The notes under the pieces: generated by a model | Seen by the model: the letters and a program-made list of their open reading frames with translations, nothing else | Told to the model about the DNA's origin: nothing | The model's database searches: none | Part shown: positions 34,811-43,894 of the stretch, one piece after another | Layout: each line of letters opens with the position of its first letter | Position numbering within the stretch: the first letter of the stretch is position 1 | Position numbers and translations under genes: made by a program | Source: Acidobacteriota bacterium | GTDB lineage: Bacteria > Acidobacteriota > UBA6911 > RPQK01 > JAJDTT01 | Length of the DNA: 64,000 bases | Assembly: GCA_028874215.1 (NCBI GenBank) | Contig: JAPPLF010000042.1 | Span: forward strand, 1-64,000 | Direction of reading: 5' to 3'

Positions 34811-36454
34811 ATGAACATCCGCCGATCCCGCTTCCTGTTTTCCCTGGCCGCATTTGCCCTGCTTCCCCTGCTGCTTCTCGCTGCGCCGGCAAAGGAGAAG
34901 AACGACCGGGAGGTCGACGGGAGGGTGCAGGCCGAAGAGTCGCAGGACCATTTCCGGAAGTGGCTCAACGAGGACGTGCTCTACATCATCACGGAAGATG
35001 AGAGGTCCGTCTTCGAAGGACTCACCAACGAAGCCGAGAAGGAGCAGTTCATCGAGCAGTTCTGGTATCGGCGGGACCCGGACCTCAGGACCCCCATCAA
35101 CGAGTACAAGGAAGAGCACTACCGCCGCATCGCGTACGCCAACGAGCGCTACCACAGCGGCAGGTCCGGTTGGAGATCGGACCGCGGACGGATCTACATC
35201 ATCCACGGGCCTCCGGATGAGATCGAGGACTTCGGCGGCGGTGGCCAATACGTCCGCGAGTCGTACGAAGGCGGCGGGACCACCACCGTCCATCCCTTCG
35301 AGCGGTGGCGGTATCGAAAGATCGACGGGCTCGGGAGCGACATCACCCTGGAATTCGTGGACGAGTCCCGCACCGGGGAGTACCGGCTTGCCCTCAATCC
35401 GGACGAGAAGGACGCGGCGATCGGCCTGCCCGGCGTGGGGCTGACGGACACCGAGAGGTTGGGCCTGACCCAGAAGGGGAGGCGCTTGCATCCCGACGAG
35501 ATGCACAACCCCTACCTCCGGGCCAACATGCGGCGCCAGGACCATCCCTTCACCCGTTTCGAGATCTTCGCCAAGACCCAGGCGGCCCGGCCCATCAAGT
35601 ACAACGACCTCCGGGATCTGGTCAAAGTCACGGTGAACTACACCAATCTCCCGTTCCAGGTTCGGAGCGACTATTTCCGGTTGAACCAGGACAAGGTGCT
35701 GATTCCCGTCACCGTGGAGTTGCAGAACCGGGACATGACCTTCAAGCAGGAGGGTACCTCCCACTACGCCCAGATCGGCCTCTACGGCGCGATCACCAGC
35801 ATAGGGAAGAAGTTCATCCAGGAATTCGATCAGGACATGACCGTCGCCTACCCCGACAAGTGGATCGAGTTGGGGCGGCAGAGCCGGTCCCTCTACCAGA
35901 AGGTGCTGTTGTTGGACAACAATACGCGCTACAAGCTGGACTTGATCGTCAAGGACCTCAACGGCGACAACGTGGGCGCCCTCAGCCACGCCCTGATCCC
36001 ACCGCCTTCGGTGAAGGAGAACCGGAAACTGAGCGCCAGCTCGCTGGTTCTTTCCGACCACATGCGGGAGCTGGAGGAGTTGCCGGAAGGCGACGAGATG
36101 TTCGTCTTCGGAGACGTCAAGCTCCGGCCCAGCATCGCCCGGAAGTTCACCCGGAAGATTCCCCTCGGGATCTATCTGCACCTGTACAATTTCAAGGTGG
36201 ATCAGGCTTCCAACGCCCCCTTGCTGGAGGTCTCGTACCGGATCCGAAACGGGAACGGCCAACTGGTCCGGGACGTCACTGACAGCGCCGGGGAATCAAT
36301 CCAGTTTCTCTCCGAAGAAAGGGTCGTCCTGACCAAGAGACTGGACCTGAGTGACCTGGAGCCCGGCAACTACCTGGCGCAGGTCGAGGCGCTGGATTCC
36401 TCCAGCAACGAACGGGTGCGGTTGGAGGACCGCTTTCGAGTCGTGGGGAACTGA
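34811..36454 (+). CDS. Exported GWxTD domain protein
   Basis: 547 aa with a signal peptide (RFLFSLAAFALLPLLLLAAPA). The GWxTD domain covers about residues 45-200. The segment HFRKWLNEDVLYIITEDE, the Arg-rich EQFWYRRDPDLRTP and the name motif variant GWRSDRGRIYIIHGPPDE are all visible. The C-terminal part (about 290-547) is beta-rich. The family is widespread in Acidobacteriota and has no assigned function. This is one of the better lineage hints in the window. Confidence 0.85.
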   Translation: MNIRRSRFLFSLAAFALLPLLLLAAPAKEKNDREVDGRVQAEESQDHFRKWLNEDVLYIITEDERSVFEGLTNEAEKEQFIEQFWYRRDPDLRTPINEYKEEHYRRIAYANERYHSGRSGWRSDRGRIYIIHGPPDEIEDFGGGGQYVRESYEGGGTTTVHPFERWRYRKIDGLGSDITLEFVDESRTGEYRLALNPDEKDAAIGLPGVGLTDTERLGLTQKGRRLHPDEMHNPYLRANMRRQDHPFTRFEIFAKTQAARPIKYNDLRDLVKVTVNYTNLPFQVRSDYFRLNQDKVLIPVTVELQNRDMTFKQEGTSHYAQIGLYGAITSIGKKFIQEFDQDMTVAYPDKWIELGRQSRSLYQKVLLLDNNTRYKLDLIVKDLNGDNVGALSHALIPPPSVKENRKLSASSLVLSDHMRELEELPEGDEMFVFGDVKLRPSIARKFTRKIPLGIYLHLYNFKVDQASNAPLLEVSYRIRNGNGQLVRDVTDSAGESIQFLSEERVVLTKRLDLSDLEPGNYLAQVEALDSSSNERVRLEDRFRVVGN

Positions 36455-36472
36455 CTCGCCCTTCCCATCTGG

Positions 36473-36492
36473 CCGGCGCTTGGAAACCGCCG
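36473..36492. repeat. Degenerate intergenic palindrome, reverse orientation
   Basis: Read on the - strand, CGGCGGTTTCCAAGCGCCGG nearly matches the palindrome at 7971-7990, with one arm base changed. Confidence 0.45.
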
Positions 36493-36512
36493 CTCCAGCC
36501 GCCCCTCCCGCG

Positions 36513-38198
36513 TCACTGCAGAGTGAGCAGCGAAAAGGGAAGGGGTGTCGGCTGAAACACGGGATCGTTTTCCCGCCACGGCTGTCGGCAGGCTTCTTTT
36601 CGCTGATACCGGGTGAGGTTTTCCTGCAGCAGATCGGCCAGCATGGAGCGTTGGGCCCGGGTCACTTCGGTGATCATCATCCTCTGCATCTGGACGGCGC
36701 GATCGAAATGGCCCAGCTCGGCGTAGACCATGGCCAGCGTCTCCACCTGCTCGAAATCGGGGGTCTTCACTTGTTCGAACACCTTCTGCAGGAGGCGCAG
36801 TGCCTGCTGTCCGTTCCGGATGGCGGCGTCTGGACAGGCTGCCAGCAGCCGGGCCAGGGCGTGCATCAGATCGGTGTCCTCGGGTAGAGCCGTCAGCCCC
36901 GCCTGCAGCCGCGACCGGGCCTCCCTCCACCTCTGGGTCCTCACCAGGGCCATGGCGCCCATGAAGTGGGCGAAGGCGTTGCCGGGATCCAGCTCGACGA
37001 CCCTGCCGTAGTGGGGGACCGCCTCGTCGACTCGTCCCCGGCGCATCAGCAGGTTGGCCAACTGGAAGTGGGCTTCGGTGAAGTTGGGATCCGTTTCGAC
37101 GGACTTGCGGCAGTGCTCCAGAGCCTGTTCCTCGCGACCCATCTGGATCAGTCCCATGGACAGGTTCAGATGGATCCGGGACGTGGAGGCGGTATGAGGC
37201 AGGGCGGCCTCGAACTGCTGGACGGCCTCCTCGACCCGGCCCATCTGCGCCAGGGCCGTGCCCAGGTCCACGAGGGCCAGGGCGTCGGTGGGGTCCTGGG
37301 CAACCATCTGGCGAAAGAGCCGCACGGCCTCTTCGTGTTGTCCCGTCTCGAGTAGACGGTTGGCTTGCTCGCGCTGTTGCCAGCGTCCCGTCTTCATTCT
37401 CACCAGCTCTTCCAGCAAGGGATCGGGATAGTTGACGGCGCCGTCCCCCTGCTTGCCAAGATGAAGCCGGGCCTTGTCCACCTGGCCCAACTGGCGGTAG
37501 GCCATGGCCAGCCGGTAGTGGAGGCTGCTGGCCTGAGGTTGTCGCCGGAGAGCCTCTTCATAGCGCTCGACAGCCTTCGCGTAGTCGCGTCCGGCCGCCG
37601 CGATTTCACCAAGACCCGCCATCGCCGCCGCCGAGGCCGGGTCCAGTTTCAGCGCCCGCTGGAAATGTTTCGCCGCCTCCTCGGTCCGGCCCTGCTCCAA
37701 CTCGATCCGGGCCAGGCCCAGCACGGCCGCCAGGTCGTTGGGGCGCAACGTCAGGACGTGCGCGTATTGGGCGCCGGCTCGGTCCAGGTCGCCTCTCGCC
37801 CGATAACCGAGAGCCAGGTAGTGGGACCAGCGATAGTCCCGGGGCGCCAGCCGCAGAGCGTTCCGGTAGCAGGACTCGGACGCTTCCAGGAGGTCGTAGG
37901 TCTGAAGCATCTGGCCCATTCGGCCATAGGCCAGAGCCCTCTGCTCCGGAGTGGCGCCGGGCCGTCGGGTCGTCTCTTCAAGGTCGGAACGGGCGCGCTC
38001 CAGCTGCTCCCGGACGTTCGCGTCCATGGCCGTCAGGTTGGGGAAGGGAATCGGCTCCAGTTCGGAACCTGTGGCCTGAACCGGCGGCGGTTCAGGCGGA
38101 AGCGCTATCGGGGCAGCGGACAGATGACCCGGGAAAAGGCCGCACAGTGCCGCTATCGCGATCGGAAACAATCCCCATGACGCCGACTTTCGTTTCAT
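36513..38198 (-). CDS. Exported tetratricopeptide-repeat protein, large
   Basis: 561 aa with a signal peptide (LFPIAIAALCGLFPGHLSA). A Pro-rich stretch follows, then about twelve TPR units in two blocks (about 90-265 and 285-510). Canonical units include HYLALGYRARGDLDRAGAQY and ALVDLGTALAQMGRVEEAVQ. It is a likely periplasmic scaffold. It is 46 bases downstream of the GH127-like gene and probably in the same transcript. Similar proteins often accompany CRTAC1 proteins. Confidence 0.85.
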   Translation of the reverse strand: MKRKSASWGLFPIAIAALCGLFPGHLSAAPIALPPEPPPVQATGSELEPIPFPNLTAMDANVREQLERARSDLEETTRRPGATPEQRALAYGRMGQMLQTYDLLEASESCYRNALRLAPRDYRWSHYLALGYRARGDLDRAGAQYAHVLTLRPNDLAAVLGLARIELEQGRTEEAAKHFQRALKLDPASAAAMAGLGEIAAAGRDYAKAVERYEEALRRQPQASSLHYRLAMAYRQLGQVDKARLHLGKQGDGAVNYPDPLLEELVRMKTGRWQQREQANRLLETGQHEEAVRLFRQMVAQDPTDALALVDLGTALAQMGRVEEAVQQFEAALPHTASTSRIHLNLSMGLIQMGREEQALEHCRKSVETDPNFTEAHFQLANLLMRRGRVDEAVPHYGRVVELDPGNAFAHFMGAMALVRTQRWREARSRLQAGLTALPEDTDLMHALARLLAACPDAAIRNGQQALRLLQKVFEQVKTPDFEQVETLAMVYAELGHFDRAVQMQRMMITEVTRAQRSMLADLLQENLTRYQRKEACRQPWRENDPVFQPTPLPFSLLTLQ

Positions 38199-38244
38199 GG
38201 CGTGATCGACCGTTCTGCCTGGGGCCGGAGAGTCGCCGGGCGCG

Positions 38245-40209
38245 TCAATAGGGCCAGTCCAGCGGAGGAGCGGCGGCCACGAATTGACGGCGTTTCACCC
38301 ATCGGACCCGGTCCTGCCGGTAATGGTCCCGCTGGTAAAAGGGATAATATTTTCCGGGAGGATCGATGAAGACGACGCTGTTGCCTTTCACGACCAGGTT
38401 GAAATCGACTCCCCACATTTTTTCCTTGACCGTGCGCTCCTGGATGGGAAAGGAGAGTGTCACCACGTCCCCCGGCGCCACGTTCCCCACTTGGGCATAA
38501 CGCCCCTCCCAGCCCACCTTTCGGGTCTGTTCATTCACCCTGCAGACCGTCTTCTCCGTTTCGGTCCAATCGGGAATCCGAACCTGGAGCCGGATCGGCT
38601 GCTTGACCCTCACGTCCACCTGTCCTTCATAGGGGATATAGCTCTGGACGTCCGCCCAGGGAGAAACCCGGTTGAGGAGCAGATTGACCTTCACGTCGCC
38701 GTCCCGGTGGTGGAGCAGGTGTCTCCAGGCGTACCAGATGGCGCGGGCGTGGTTGCCGGTGCAGCAATGCATGAGGAACAGGTGATCGGAATCGGGACGG
38801 TCCGGCCAGGTCAGGGGATGCCCCACGAAGTCGTTGGGGGAGGCCAGGCTCATGGCGGAGCCGATGTTCCGTTCCACGGTCCGGTCGGAGCTCTCGAACT
38901 CGGGCCGGTTCCAGGTCTCGTAGCGATCCTCCGGCAGGAGCCGGTTGACGAAATCTCCCTTCAACAGTTGCATCTCGGCGAACTGATTCCTCAGGTAGCG
39001 GTCGGCGTCGTCCCAGTAGTCCCCGGCCCCGGCGATGCTCAGCTTGATGGCCAGCGCCGCCATGTCGGCTATCGTGCAGCCCTCCACGCCGTATCTGGCC
39101 ACCTGCTGAACCGTCTTGGCCGAGTACTGAGCCCCGGCGCCCGGAGTGGAGGGGAAGAATCCCACGGTGGCGCTGCCGCTGGAGTCCCGGGCGTATTCGT
39201 AGGACTTTTTCGAGTACTCGATGAAATCCTGGTCCCTGCTGGCCATGGCGAATTCCAGCAGGCCGGAGATGGGGCGGGTGTGCAGGTGGGTGTGGGGGAC
39301 GCCCCGGAAGCGCCCTTCCGAGTCGTAGCAGCCTGAATGGCGCGTCATGTAGATGGCCAGTTTGCGGGCCAGGTCCAGGGCCGGCTGGTAACCGATGGCC
39401 AGGTAGGCCTGGCTGAGGCCCTGAATGATCCAACCCGCGGCGGCCCCGCTCGCCTCCCGGGTGCAGTCCGGGTCGACGACGTCCCGGTCCTGGGGAACCT
39501 CCGTATCCGGGTTGACCGCCATCAAGGGAAAGTAGCAGTAGTCGTCCTTGTAGATCATCAACCGGCCCACGGCGTCGACCAGTTTCTCCAAGCGTTCCTT
39601 CCAGTACTCGTCGCCGCTCAGCAGGTAATAGAGGGCGAGGTTGCCCAGCCATCCCCCTTGAGCGACGGTGCTGGCCAACTGGGTCTCCTTGAGTCCCTTC
39701 TGCTCCAGCCAGTCGGCATGGAACCCGGCCCAGGGGCGGCCTTCGAACGGCATGTAGATCAGGCCGTCCTCCCCCTGCATGCGCAGCAGGTTCTCCGGCC
39801 AGGCCTGATCCACTTCCAGGTTCTGGTCGCTGCCGCTGACGTAGCGGAGCAGCGGAAGCGCCTCCTGGAACTTGTACTGGACATTCAGGTCATGGAAGTC
39901 GTGCACCAGGACGGGCGGCTTCCGGTTCAGGAGCACGTGCCACCAGATCTCGTAACCCGCGTCCGGGTCCGCCGACTCGGTCAGGGCGTTGATGGACAGC
40001 CGGGCCCGCTCCGCCAGGTCCAGGGTGTCCGGAACCAGCCCCTCCTGCCATTCGCCCTTCAACTCCGGGAAAGTCACCTCCGGAATCTCCGGCGAGATGT
40101 AGCCGATCTTCCCCGGTTCGGACTCTTCCGGGGGCCCGGCCGGCAGTGTGACCGCTGTGGCCAGAATCGCCGCAACCATCCATCGGACTCCGAGTCGATT
40201 CGTCTTCAT
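38245..40209 (-). CDS. Exported glycoside hydrolase-like protein (GH127/DUF1680-like alpha toroid)
   Basis: 654 aa from the ATG at 40209, which has a GGA-type site at better distance than the ATG at 40215. A signal peptide comes first (VRWMVAAILATAVTLPAG). The body is rich in paired helices with Trp and Tyr, as in alpha/alpha toroid hydrolases. The segment FLMHCCTGNHARAIWYAWRH resembles the Cys-Cys motif of GH127 beta-L-arabinofuranosidases. The C-terminal 170 residues are beta-rich. Assignment rests on that motif and on overall pattern, so the exact family and substrate are uncertain. Confidence 0.6.
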   Translation of the reverse strand: MKTNRLGVRWMVAAILATAVTLPAGPPEESEPGKIGYISPEIPEVTFPELKGEWQEGLVPDTLDLAERARLSINALTESADPDAGYEIWWHVLLNRKPPVLVHDFHDLNVQYKFQEALPLLRYVSGSDQNLEVDQAWPENLLRMQGEDGLIYMPFEGRPWAGFHADWLEQKGLKETQLASTVAQGGWLGNLALYYLLSGDEYWKERLEKLVDAVGRLMIYKDDYCYFPLMAVNPDTEVPQDRDVVDPDCTREASGAAAGWIIQGLSQAYLAIGYQPALDLARKLAIYMTRHSGCYDSEGRFRGVPHTHLHTRPISGLLEFAMASRDQDFIEYSKKSYEYARDSSGSATVGFFPSTPGAGAQYSAKTVQQVARYGVEGCTIADMAALAIKLSIAGAGDYWDDADRYLRNQFAEMQLLKGDFVNRLLPEDRYETWNRPEFESSDRTVERNIGSAMSLASPNDFVGHPLTWPDRPDSDHLFLMHCCTGNHARAIWYAWRHLLHHRDGDVKVNLLLNRVSPWADVQSYIPYEGQVDVRVKQPIRLQVRIPDWTETEKTVCRVNEQTRKVGWEGRYAQVGNVAPGDVVTLSFPIQERTVKEKMWGVDFNLVVKGNSVVFIDPPGKYYPFYQRDHYRQDRVRWVKRRQFVAAAPPLDWPY

Positions 40210-40361
40210 TTGCATTTCCGTTTACCATCCGGGTCGGGGTGAGTCATGATCTGCCGACGGACCGTCGTCAGTCCCAATGAGGGTTTATTCTAGATGATGA
40301 CGTTGTGTTTCGGTACCGACCGATTTCCGGGAGGACCGCTTTGCCCGAAGGAGGTGTCGAG

Positions 40362-40853
40362 ATGGCTGGGATGAAAAAGATCACGAGGATGGACCATATC
40401 GCCTTGATGGTGAGCGATCTGGACCGGTCGTTCCATTTCTACCACCAATTGCTGGGTCTGGAGGTGGAGGAATACGTCGAGCACCCCACGCCGGGGAACA
40501 CGAACATCCAGGGCGTCTCCAAGATGACCCGGTTCCCCGACGTGAGGATCCGGGAGTATCGCTTGAGGATGCCCGAGAACCCGGGCATGACCCTCGATCT
40601 GATCGAGTGGATCACCCCCAAGAGCCCGGTGGGGCGGTACCCGTTGCACCACGTCCCTTCGGCGCATATCTGCTTCAACGTGGATGACATCGAGGCGACG
40701 CACGAGTTTCTGAAGGGAGAAGGCGTCGAGTTCGTCTCTCCGCCCGTGTACTGGGAGCCGGAGGAAGGAGGATGGGTGGTCCTCTTCTTCTACGATCCGG
40801 ACGGGAACCTCCTGGAGTTGAATCAGCCGCAGCCACACCACCAGAAAGCCTGA
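40362..40853 (+). CDS. VOC family protein, paralogue of the one at 26.2-26.7 kb
   Basis: 163 aa from the ATG at 40362, with GAAGGAGGTG upstream. Two VOC modules are present. Metal-site candidates are the His in MDHIALMVSD, the His in VPSAHICFNV and the Glu in DPDGNLLELNQ. It shares long near-identical blocks with the first VOC protein (LLGLEV, HHVPSAHICF, GEGVEFVSPPV), so the two are paralogues. It faces a second SDR gene that is itself a paralogue of the first SDR. Confidence 0.83.
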   Translation: MAGMKKITRMDHIALMVSDLDRSFHFYHQLLGLEVEEYVEHPTPGNTNIQGVSKMTRFPDVRIREYRLRMPENPGMTLDLIEWITPKSPVGRYPLHHVPSAHICFNVDDIEATHEFLKGEGVEFVSPPVYWEPEEGGWVVLFFYDPDGNLLELNQPQPHHQKA

Positions 40854-40862
40854 CCCCGCTGG

Positions 40863-40888
40863 GAAGGGGGACAGTCTTGTCCCCCTTC
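40863..40888 (+). terminator. Strong stem-loop after the VOC gene
   Basis: GAAGGGGGAC-AGTCTT-GTCCCCCTTC is a perfect ten-base stem, 10 bases after the stop, followed by TT. It is likely a terminator and is also similar to the palindrome family. Confidence 0.6.
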
Positions 40889-40898
40889 TTCGTTCCGC

Positions 40899-41101
40899 CA
40901 GGAGGGGGGACTTTCCTGTCCCCCGTTCTTCTTCGTCCTCCGATCCCACCAGAGTTCAGCAGATCAGCCTACCGATTCGCAGACCGCGCCAGAAACCTGG
41001 CCTGCCCCACTTCCATCTGCCGCCCGGAGGGTTGGATCGCCGTCATTCCGGCGTCCACCATCAGCACGGCTCCGGTGATGTAGGAGGCTTCGTCGCTGGC
41101 C
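40899..41101. repeat. Left copy of a 203-bp near-perfect tandem duplication
   Basis: This segment recurs at 41105-41307 (offset 206), with only two base differences seen over 203 bases (near 40951 and 41088). It carries a GGGGGAC-TTTCCT-GTCCCCC palindrome (40905-40924). It also carries a copy of the last part of the SDR gene (- strand, from 40969), which is an inert remnant because it has no start or cofactor region. Confidence 0.9.
40969..41101 (-). pseudogene. Duplicated 3' end of the SDR gene
   Basis: It corresponds to 41175-41307, the last 43 codons and stop of the SDR gene. The frame is kept: ITGAVLMVDAGMTAIQPSG can be read. It is only a fragment and should not encode an enzyme. Confidence 0.8.
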
Positions 41102-41104
41102 CGG

Positions 41105-41307
41105 CAGGAGGGGGGACTTTCCTGTCCCCCGTTCTTCTTCGTCCTCCGATCCCACCGGAGTTCAGCAGATCAGCCTACCGATTCGCAGACCGCGCCAGAA
41201 ACCTGGCCTGCCCCACTTCCATCTGCCGCCCGGAGGGTTGGATCGCCGTCATTCCGGCGTCCACCATCAGCACGGCTCCGGTGATGTAGGAGGCCTCGTC
41301 GCTGGCC
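41105..41307. repeat. Right copy of the 203-bp tandem duplication
   Basis: It overlaps the true SDR gene end and contains the second GGGGGAC-TTTCCT-GTCCCCC palindrome (41111-41130). The copies are separated by three bases. Confidence 0.9.
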
Positions 41308-41987
41308 AGGAACAGGATCGCGTTGGCCACCTCGCTGGGCTCGGCGAAGCGGGACATGAGCGTCTGGCCCGCATAGGGCGCCACGTTCTCGGCCGGCGTG
41401 TTGGCCATCATGGGCGTGTTCATGCCGGTGGGGCAGACGGCGTTGGCCCGGATGCCGTCGAGGCCGCAGTCCTGGGCGATGCAGCGGGTCAGGCCGATGA
41501 GGCCGTGCTTGGAGGTGTTGTAGTCAGCCTGGTTCTCGTTCCCCTGAACGCCCGACACCGAGGAGACACAGACGATGCTTCCGGCCCCCTGGCGTTTCAT
41601 CTGGGGAATCACCGCCTTCGAGCAGAGAAACGGGCCCCGCAGGTTGACCCGCATGATCCGGTCCCAGACCTCCGCATCGATCTCGTACACCGGCGCCACT
41701 CTTCCAAAAGTGGCGGCGTTGTTCACCAGGACGTCGATCCGGCCGAACTGCTCCAGAGTGGTCTCCGCCATCCGCTCCGTGTCCTGCTCGTCGCTGCAGT
41801 CGGCCACGATCGTAATCGCTTCGCCACCGGCCTCACCGATTTTCTCCACCGTCTCCGCGGCCGTCTGCGGGTTCACGTCCACAACGGCCACCCGCGCGCC
41901 TTCCGCCGCGAACCGCAACGCCACGGATTCTCCCAAGCCCTGACCGGCCCCTGTAACGATGGCCACCTTGTCCGCCAAACGCCCCAT
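41175..41987 (-). CDS. Short-chain dehydrogenase/reductase, paralogue of the one at 26.7-27.5 kb
   Basis: 270 aa. TGAGQGLGES cofactor loop, NNAA, Ser of SSVSG and the catalytic YNTSK are all present. An Asp follows the second strand (VVDVNPQT), suggesting NAD. It shares long blocks with the first SDR (SKHGLIGL, MNTPM, EVANAILFLASDEASY). The C-terminus runs about 20 residues past the usual VDAGM end (IQPSGRQMEVGQARFLARSA) and lies within the tandem duplication. Confidence 0.87.
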   Translation of the reverse strand: MGRLADKVAIVTGAGQGLGESVALRFAAEGARVAVVDVNPQTAAETVEKIGEAGGEAITIVADCSDEQDTERMAETTLEQFGRIDVLVNNAATFGRVAPVYEIDAEVWDRIMRVNLRGPFLCSKAVIPQMKRQGAGSIVCVSSVSGVQGNENQADYNTSKHGLIGLTRCIAQDCGLDGIRANAVCPTGMNTPMMANTPAENVAPYAGQTLMSRFAEPSEVANAILFLASDEASYITGAVLMVDAGMTAIQPSGRQMEVGQARFLARSANR

Positions 41988-42091
41988 CCTTCACCTCCCG
42001 ATTTCAGTCAGGCTCTGTCTCAGCAAATCCCGGACGTACCGGCTTTCGATGCCCACGGTTTTTCGTGTCTTTCTGGCCAGCATCCGTCAGT

Positions 42092-42490
42092 TTATCCCGT
42101 AGCCGGCACAATATCGGTTCGGAAAAAATCGCCGCCCTTGAACAGAAGCGGGGCAGCCAGAAACTTCGCTAGAGCGTAAGAAAAGCAATTCCCATAGTTC
42201 AAAACCGCCGGATGGCCCGTTCCTTTTCCGAAGCGCCGGTAGGCATCGAATGCGATGTCGGCAATCTGTGGAGATACCTCGACGACTGTCATGCCGGACT
42301 TCAGGAGAAACGCATCCAATGCCAAGAGGGCTGTGTCGCCCGATCGGCCAAAGAGAACGATGCGGGTCTCGAGCAGACTCGCTGCGCTGATACAGGTGTT
42401 GGATGCCGCGTCAATTAACTCGTTGAAGAGCCGTCTCTCAGGTTCGTCTCCCATGATGGCGACGAGCGCCGATGTGTCGATCACCATCAT
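42092..42490 (-). CDS. vapC: PIN-domain toxin-like protein (VapC) with Asp-to-Asn at the active site
   Basis: 132 aa, starting at the ATG at 42490 that shares ATGA with the antitoxin stop. Acidic sites Asp5, Glu41 and Asp121 are in place. The family's third acidic residue sits in the pattern LNxGDCFxYALA. Here the protein reads LNYGNCFSYALA, codon AAT, so Asn101 replaces it. The domain is otherwise full length. It may be inactive or slowed, with a possible role as partner or regulator. Confidence 0.8.
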   Translation of the reverse strand: MMVIDTSALVAIMGDEPERRLFNELIDAASNTCISAASLLETRIVLFGRSGDTALLALDAFLLKSGMTVVEVSPQIADIAFDAYRRFGKGTGHPAVLNYGNCFSYALAKFLAAPLLFKGGDFFRTDIVPATG

Positions 42491-42741
42491 GTGGGCAGCC
42501 CACTTGCGTCGTAACCGATGATCTCGTCGGCGCTCCGCTGGTCACGTCTCGGCAAATTGGCGCACTGCAGAGCTATATGGTCCAGTTCCTCGACGCGCGA
42601 GGTTGTTCCCTTCAAGATTTCCAATTGCTCCAGCCTTGCTTCGAGTGCGTGCTTCACAGTCTTTGTTAACGATTCACCGGTCAGATTTGCGATCCGTTTC
42701 GCCAGTGCGTGAGTTTCAGCATCTTTGATGTTCAGGGGCAT
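42487..42741 (-). CDS. vapB: VapB-type antitoxin (Psk/Rv0623-like)
   Basis: 84 aa from the ATG at 42741, chosen for the GGAGGA site 8 bases upstream. An ATG at 42756 would add five residues. MPLNIKDAETHALAKRIANL and TGESLTKTVKHALEARLEQL form the family's ribbon-helix-helix and toxin-binding region. Confidence 0.82.
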   Translation of the reverse strand: MPLNIKDAETHALAKRIANLTGESLTKTVKHALEARLEQLEILKGTTSRVEELDHIALQCANLPRRDQRSADEIIGYDASGLPT

Positions 42742-43031
42742 CTTGTGTTCCTCCATATCCTATTATTGGAGGAAAGCAGGAAAAATACAACCTGAACTCT
42801 GGACCGTTTCAATTGTCCAGTGCGAGGGGTGCTCGGTGGCGTTGAGTCTTGGTTCCCTTTGGCCCAACCGTTGTTTTGCTTGCTGTTCAGACCCTATAAT
42901 CCCATTCAACGCGAGAGCAAAGCATTCTACATTTGCGTTTGGGTCGCCCCGGCTGTCCAGATCAATTCTGAGCCCGTAAGGTCAAGGCCTGCAACGCCGA
43001 ATTCAACCCACGCGTCCAGAGGTCATGAGCA

Positions 43032-43892
43032 ATGAACATTGATCGTCGCCGTTTCATCGAAACCGTTTCCCGGAGCGCCGCGTGCGCCGGTTTCGTTCCG
43101 GCATTCTCGGCATTGGGCTGTGCACCGTCCCCCGATCCGGAGTCAACCGGTCCGGAGTCGACCAAATCCGAATGGAAGTCCCTGTTCGACGGAGTCTCCC
43201 TGAACGGCTGGCACACCAACCCGGAGAAGATCGGTCACGGCACCGGTGGGCAGTGGGCCGTTGAGGAGGGAACCATCACGGGTCAGCAGGATCCCCCCGG
43301 CTCGGGCAACGGCGGCATCCTGCTCACCGACGAGAAGTTCATGGACTTCGAGCTCTCCATCGACATCAAACCGGACTGGGGAGTCTGCTCGGGACTCTTT
43401 CTGCGCAGCAACGACAAGGGCCAGTGCATACAAATGATGGTCGACTATCACGACAACGGGAAGATGGGGTTTCTCTACGGCGAAGGGACCTTCGGATTCA
43501 ACAGCGCCACCTTCGAGGTCAATGGCGTCCTGGACCAGGATCAGCAATTGGTCCGTCTCACGCCCATCGGCGGCCGCTCCCTGGAGGAGGCCGGGCTGGT
43601 TTCGTCGTGCACGCCGGAGGAATTCATCGAGGCCTACAAGATCGACGACTGGAATACGGCCCGGGTCCTCATCACCGGAACCGAACCGCACATCACCACT
43701 TGGATCAACGGTCTGAAGATCTGCGAGTTCGACGGGCCGACCACGACCAATCAGAAGTATGTCGACAACCGCCAGGAGATCGTGAACCGCGTCGGCCAAC
43801 CCGGCAGCATCGCGGTCCAGGTCCATGGTGGAAAGGGTTGGCCGACCGGCGCCAAGTGCCGCTGGAAGAACATCCGGATCCGCCCGGCGTAG
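43032..43892 (+). CDS. DUF1080 (3-keto-disaccharide hydrolase family) exported protein
   Basis: 286 aa. The N-terminus MNIDRRRFIETVSRSAACAG is a twin-arginine type signal, and SALGC further on (Cys about 30) could be a lipobox. One DUF1080 domain follows: SLFDGVSLNGWHTN, then DFELSIDIKPDWGVCSGLFL and GWPTGAKCRWKNIRIRP. It is about 75 residues longer than the copy at 2.7-3.4 kb. It converges on the oligopeptide ABC operon with a two-base gap. Confidence 0.85.
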   Translation: MNIDRRRFIETVSRSAACAGFVPAFSALGCAPSPDPESTGPESTKSEWKSLFDGVSLNGWHTNPEKIGHGTGGQWAVEEGTITGQQDPPGSGNGGILLTDEKFMDFELSIDIKPDWGVCSGLFLRSNDKGQCIQMMVDYHDNGKMGFLYGEGTFGFNSATFEVNGVLDQDQQLVRLTPIGGRSLEEAGLVSSCTPEEFIEAYKIDDWNTARVLITGTEPHITTWINGLKICEFDGPTTTNQKYVDNRQEIVNRVGQPGSIAVQVHGGKGWPTGAKCRWKNIRIRPA

Positions 43893-43894
43893 AG

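Noticed and set aside
40863-41130. CRISPR-like array because of recurring palindromes
   Set aside because: Only a few copies, no constant spacing, and the long repeat is a single tandem duplication.
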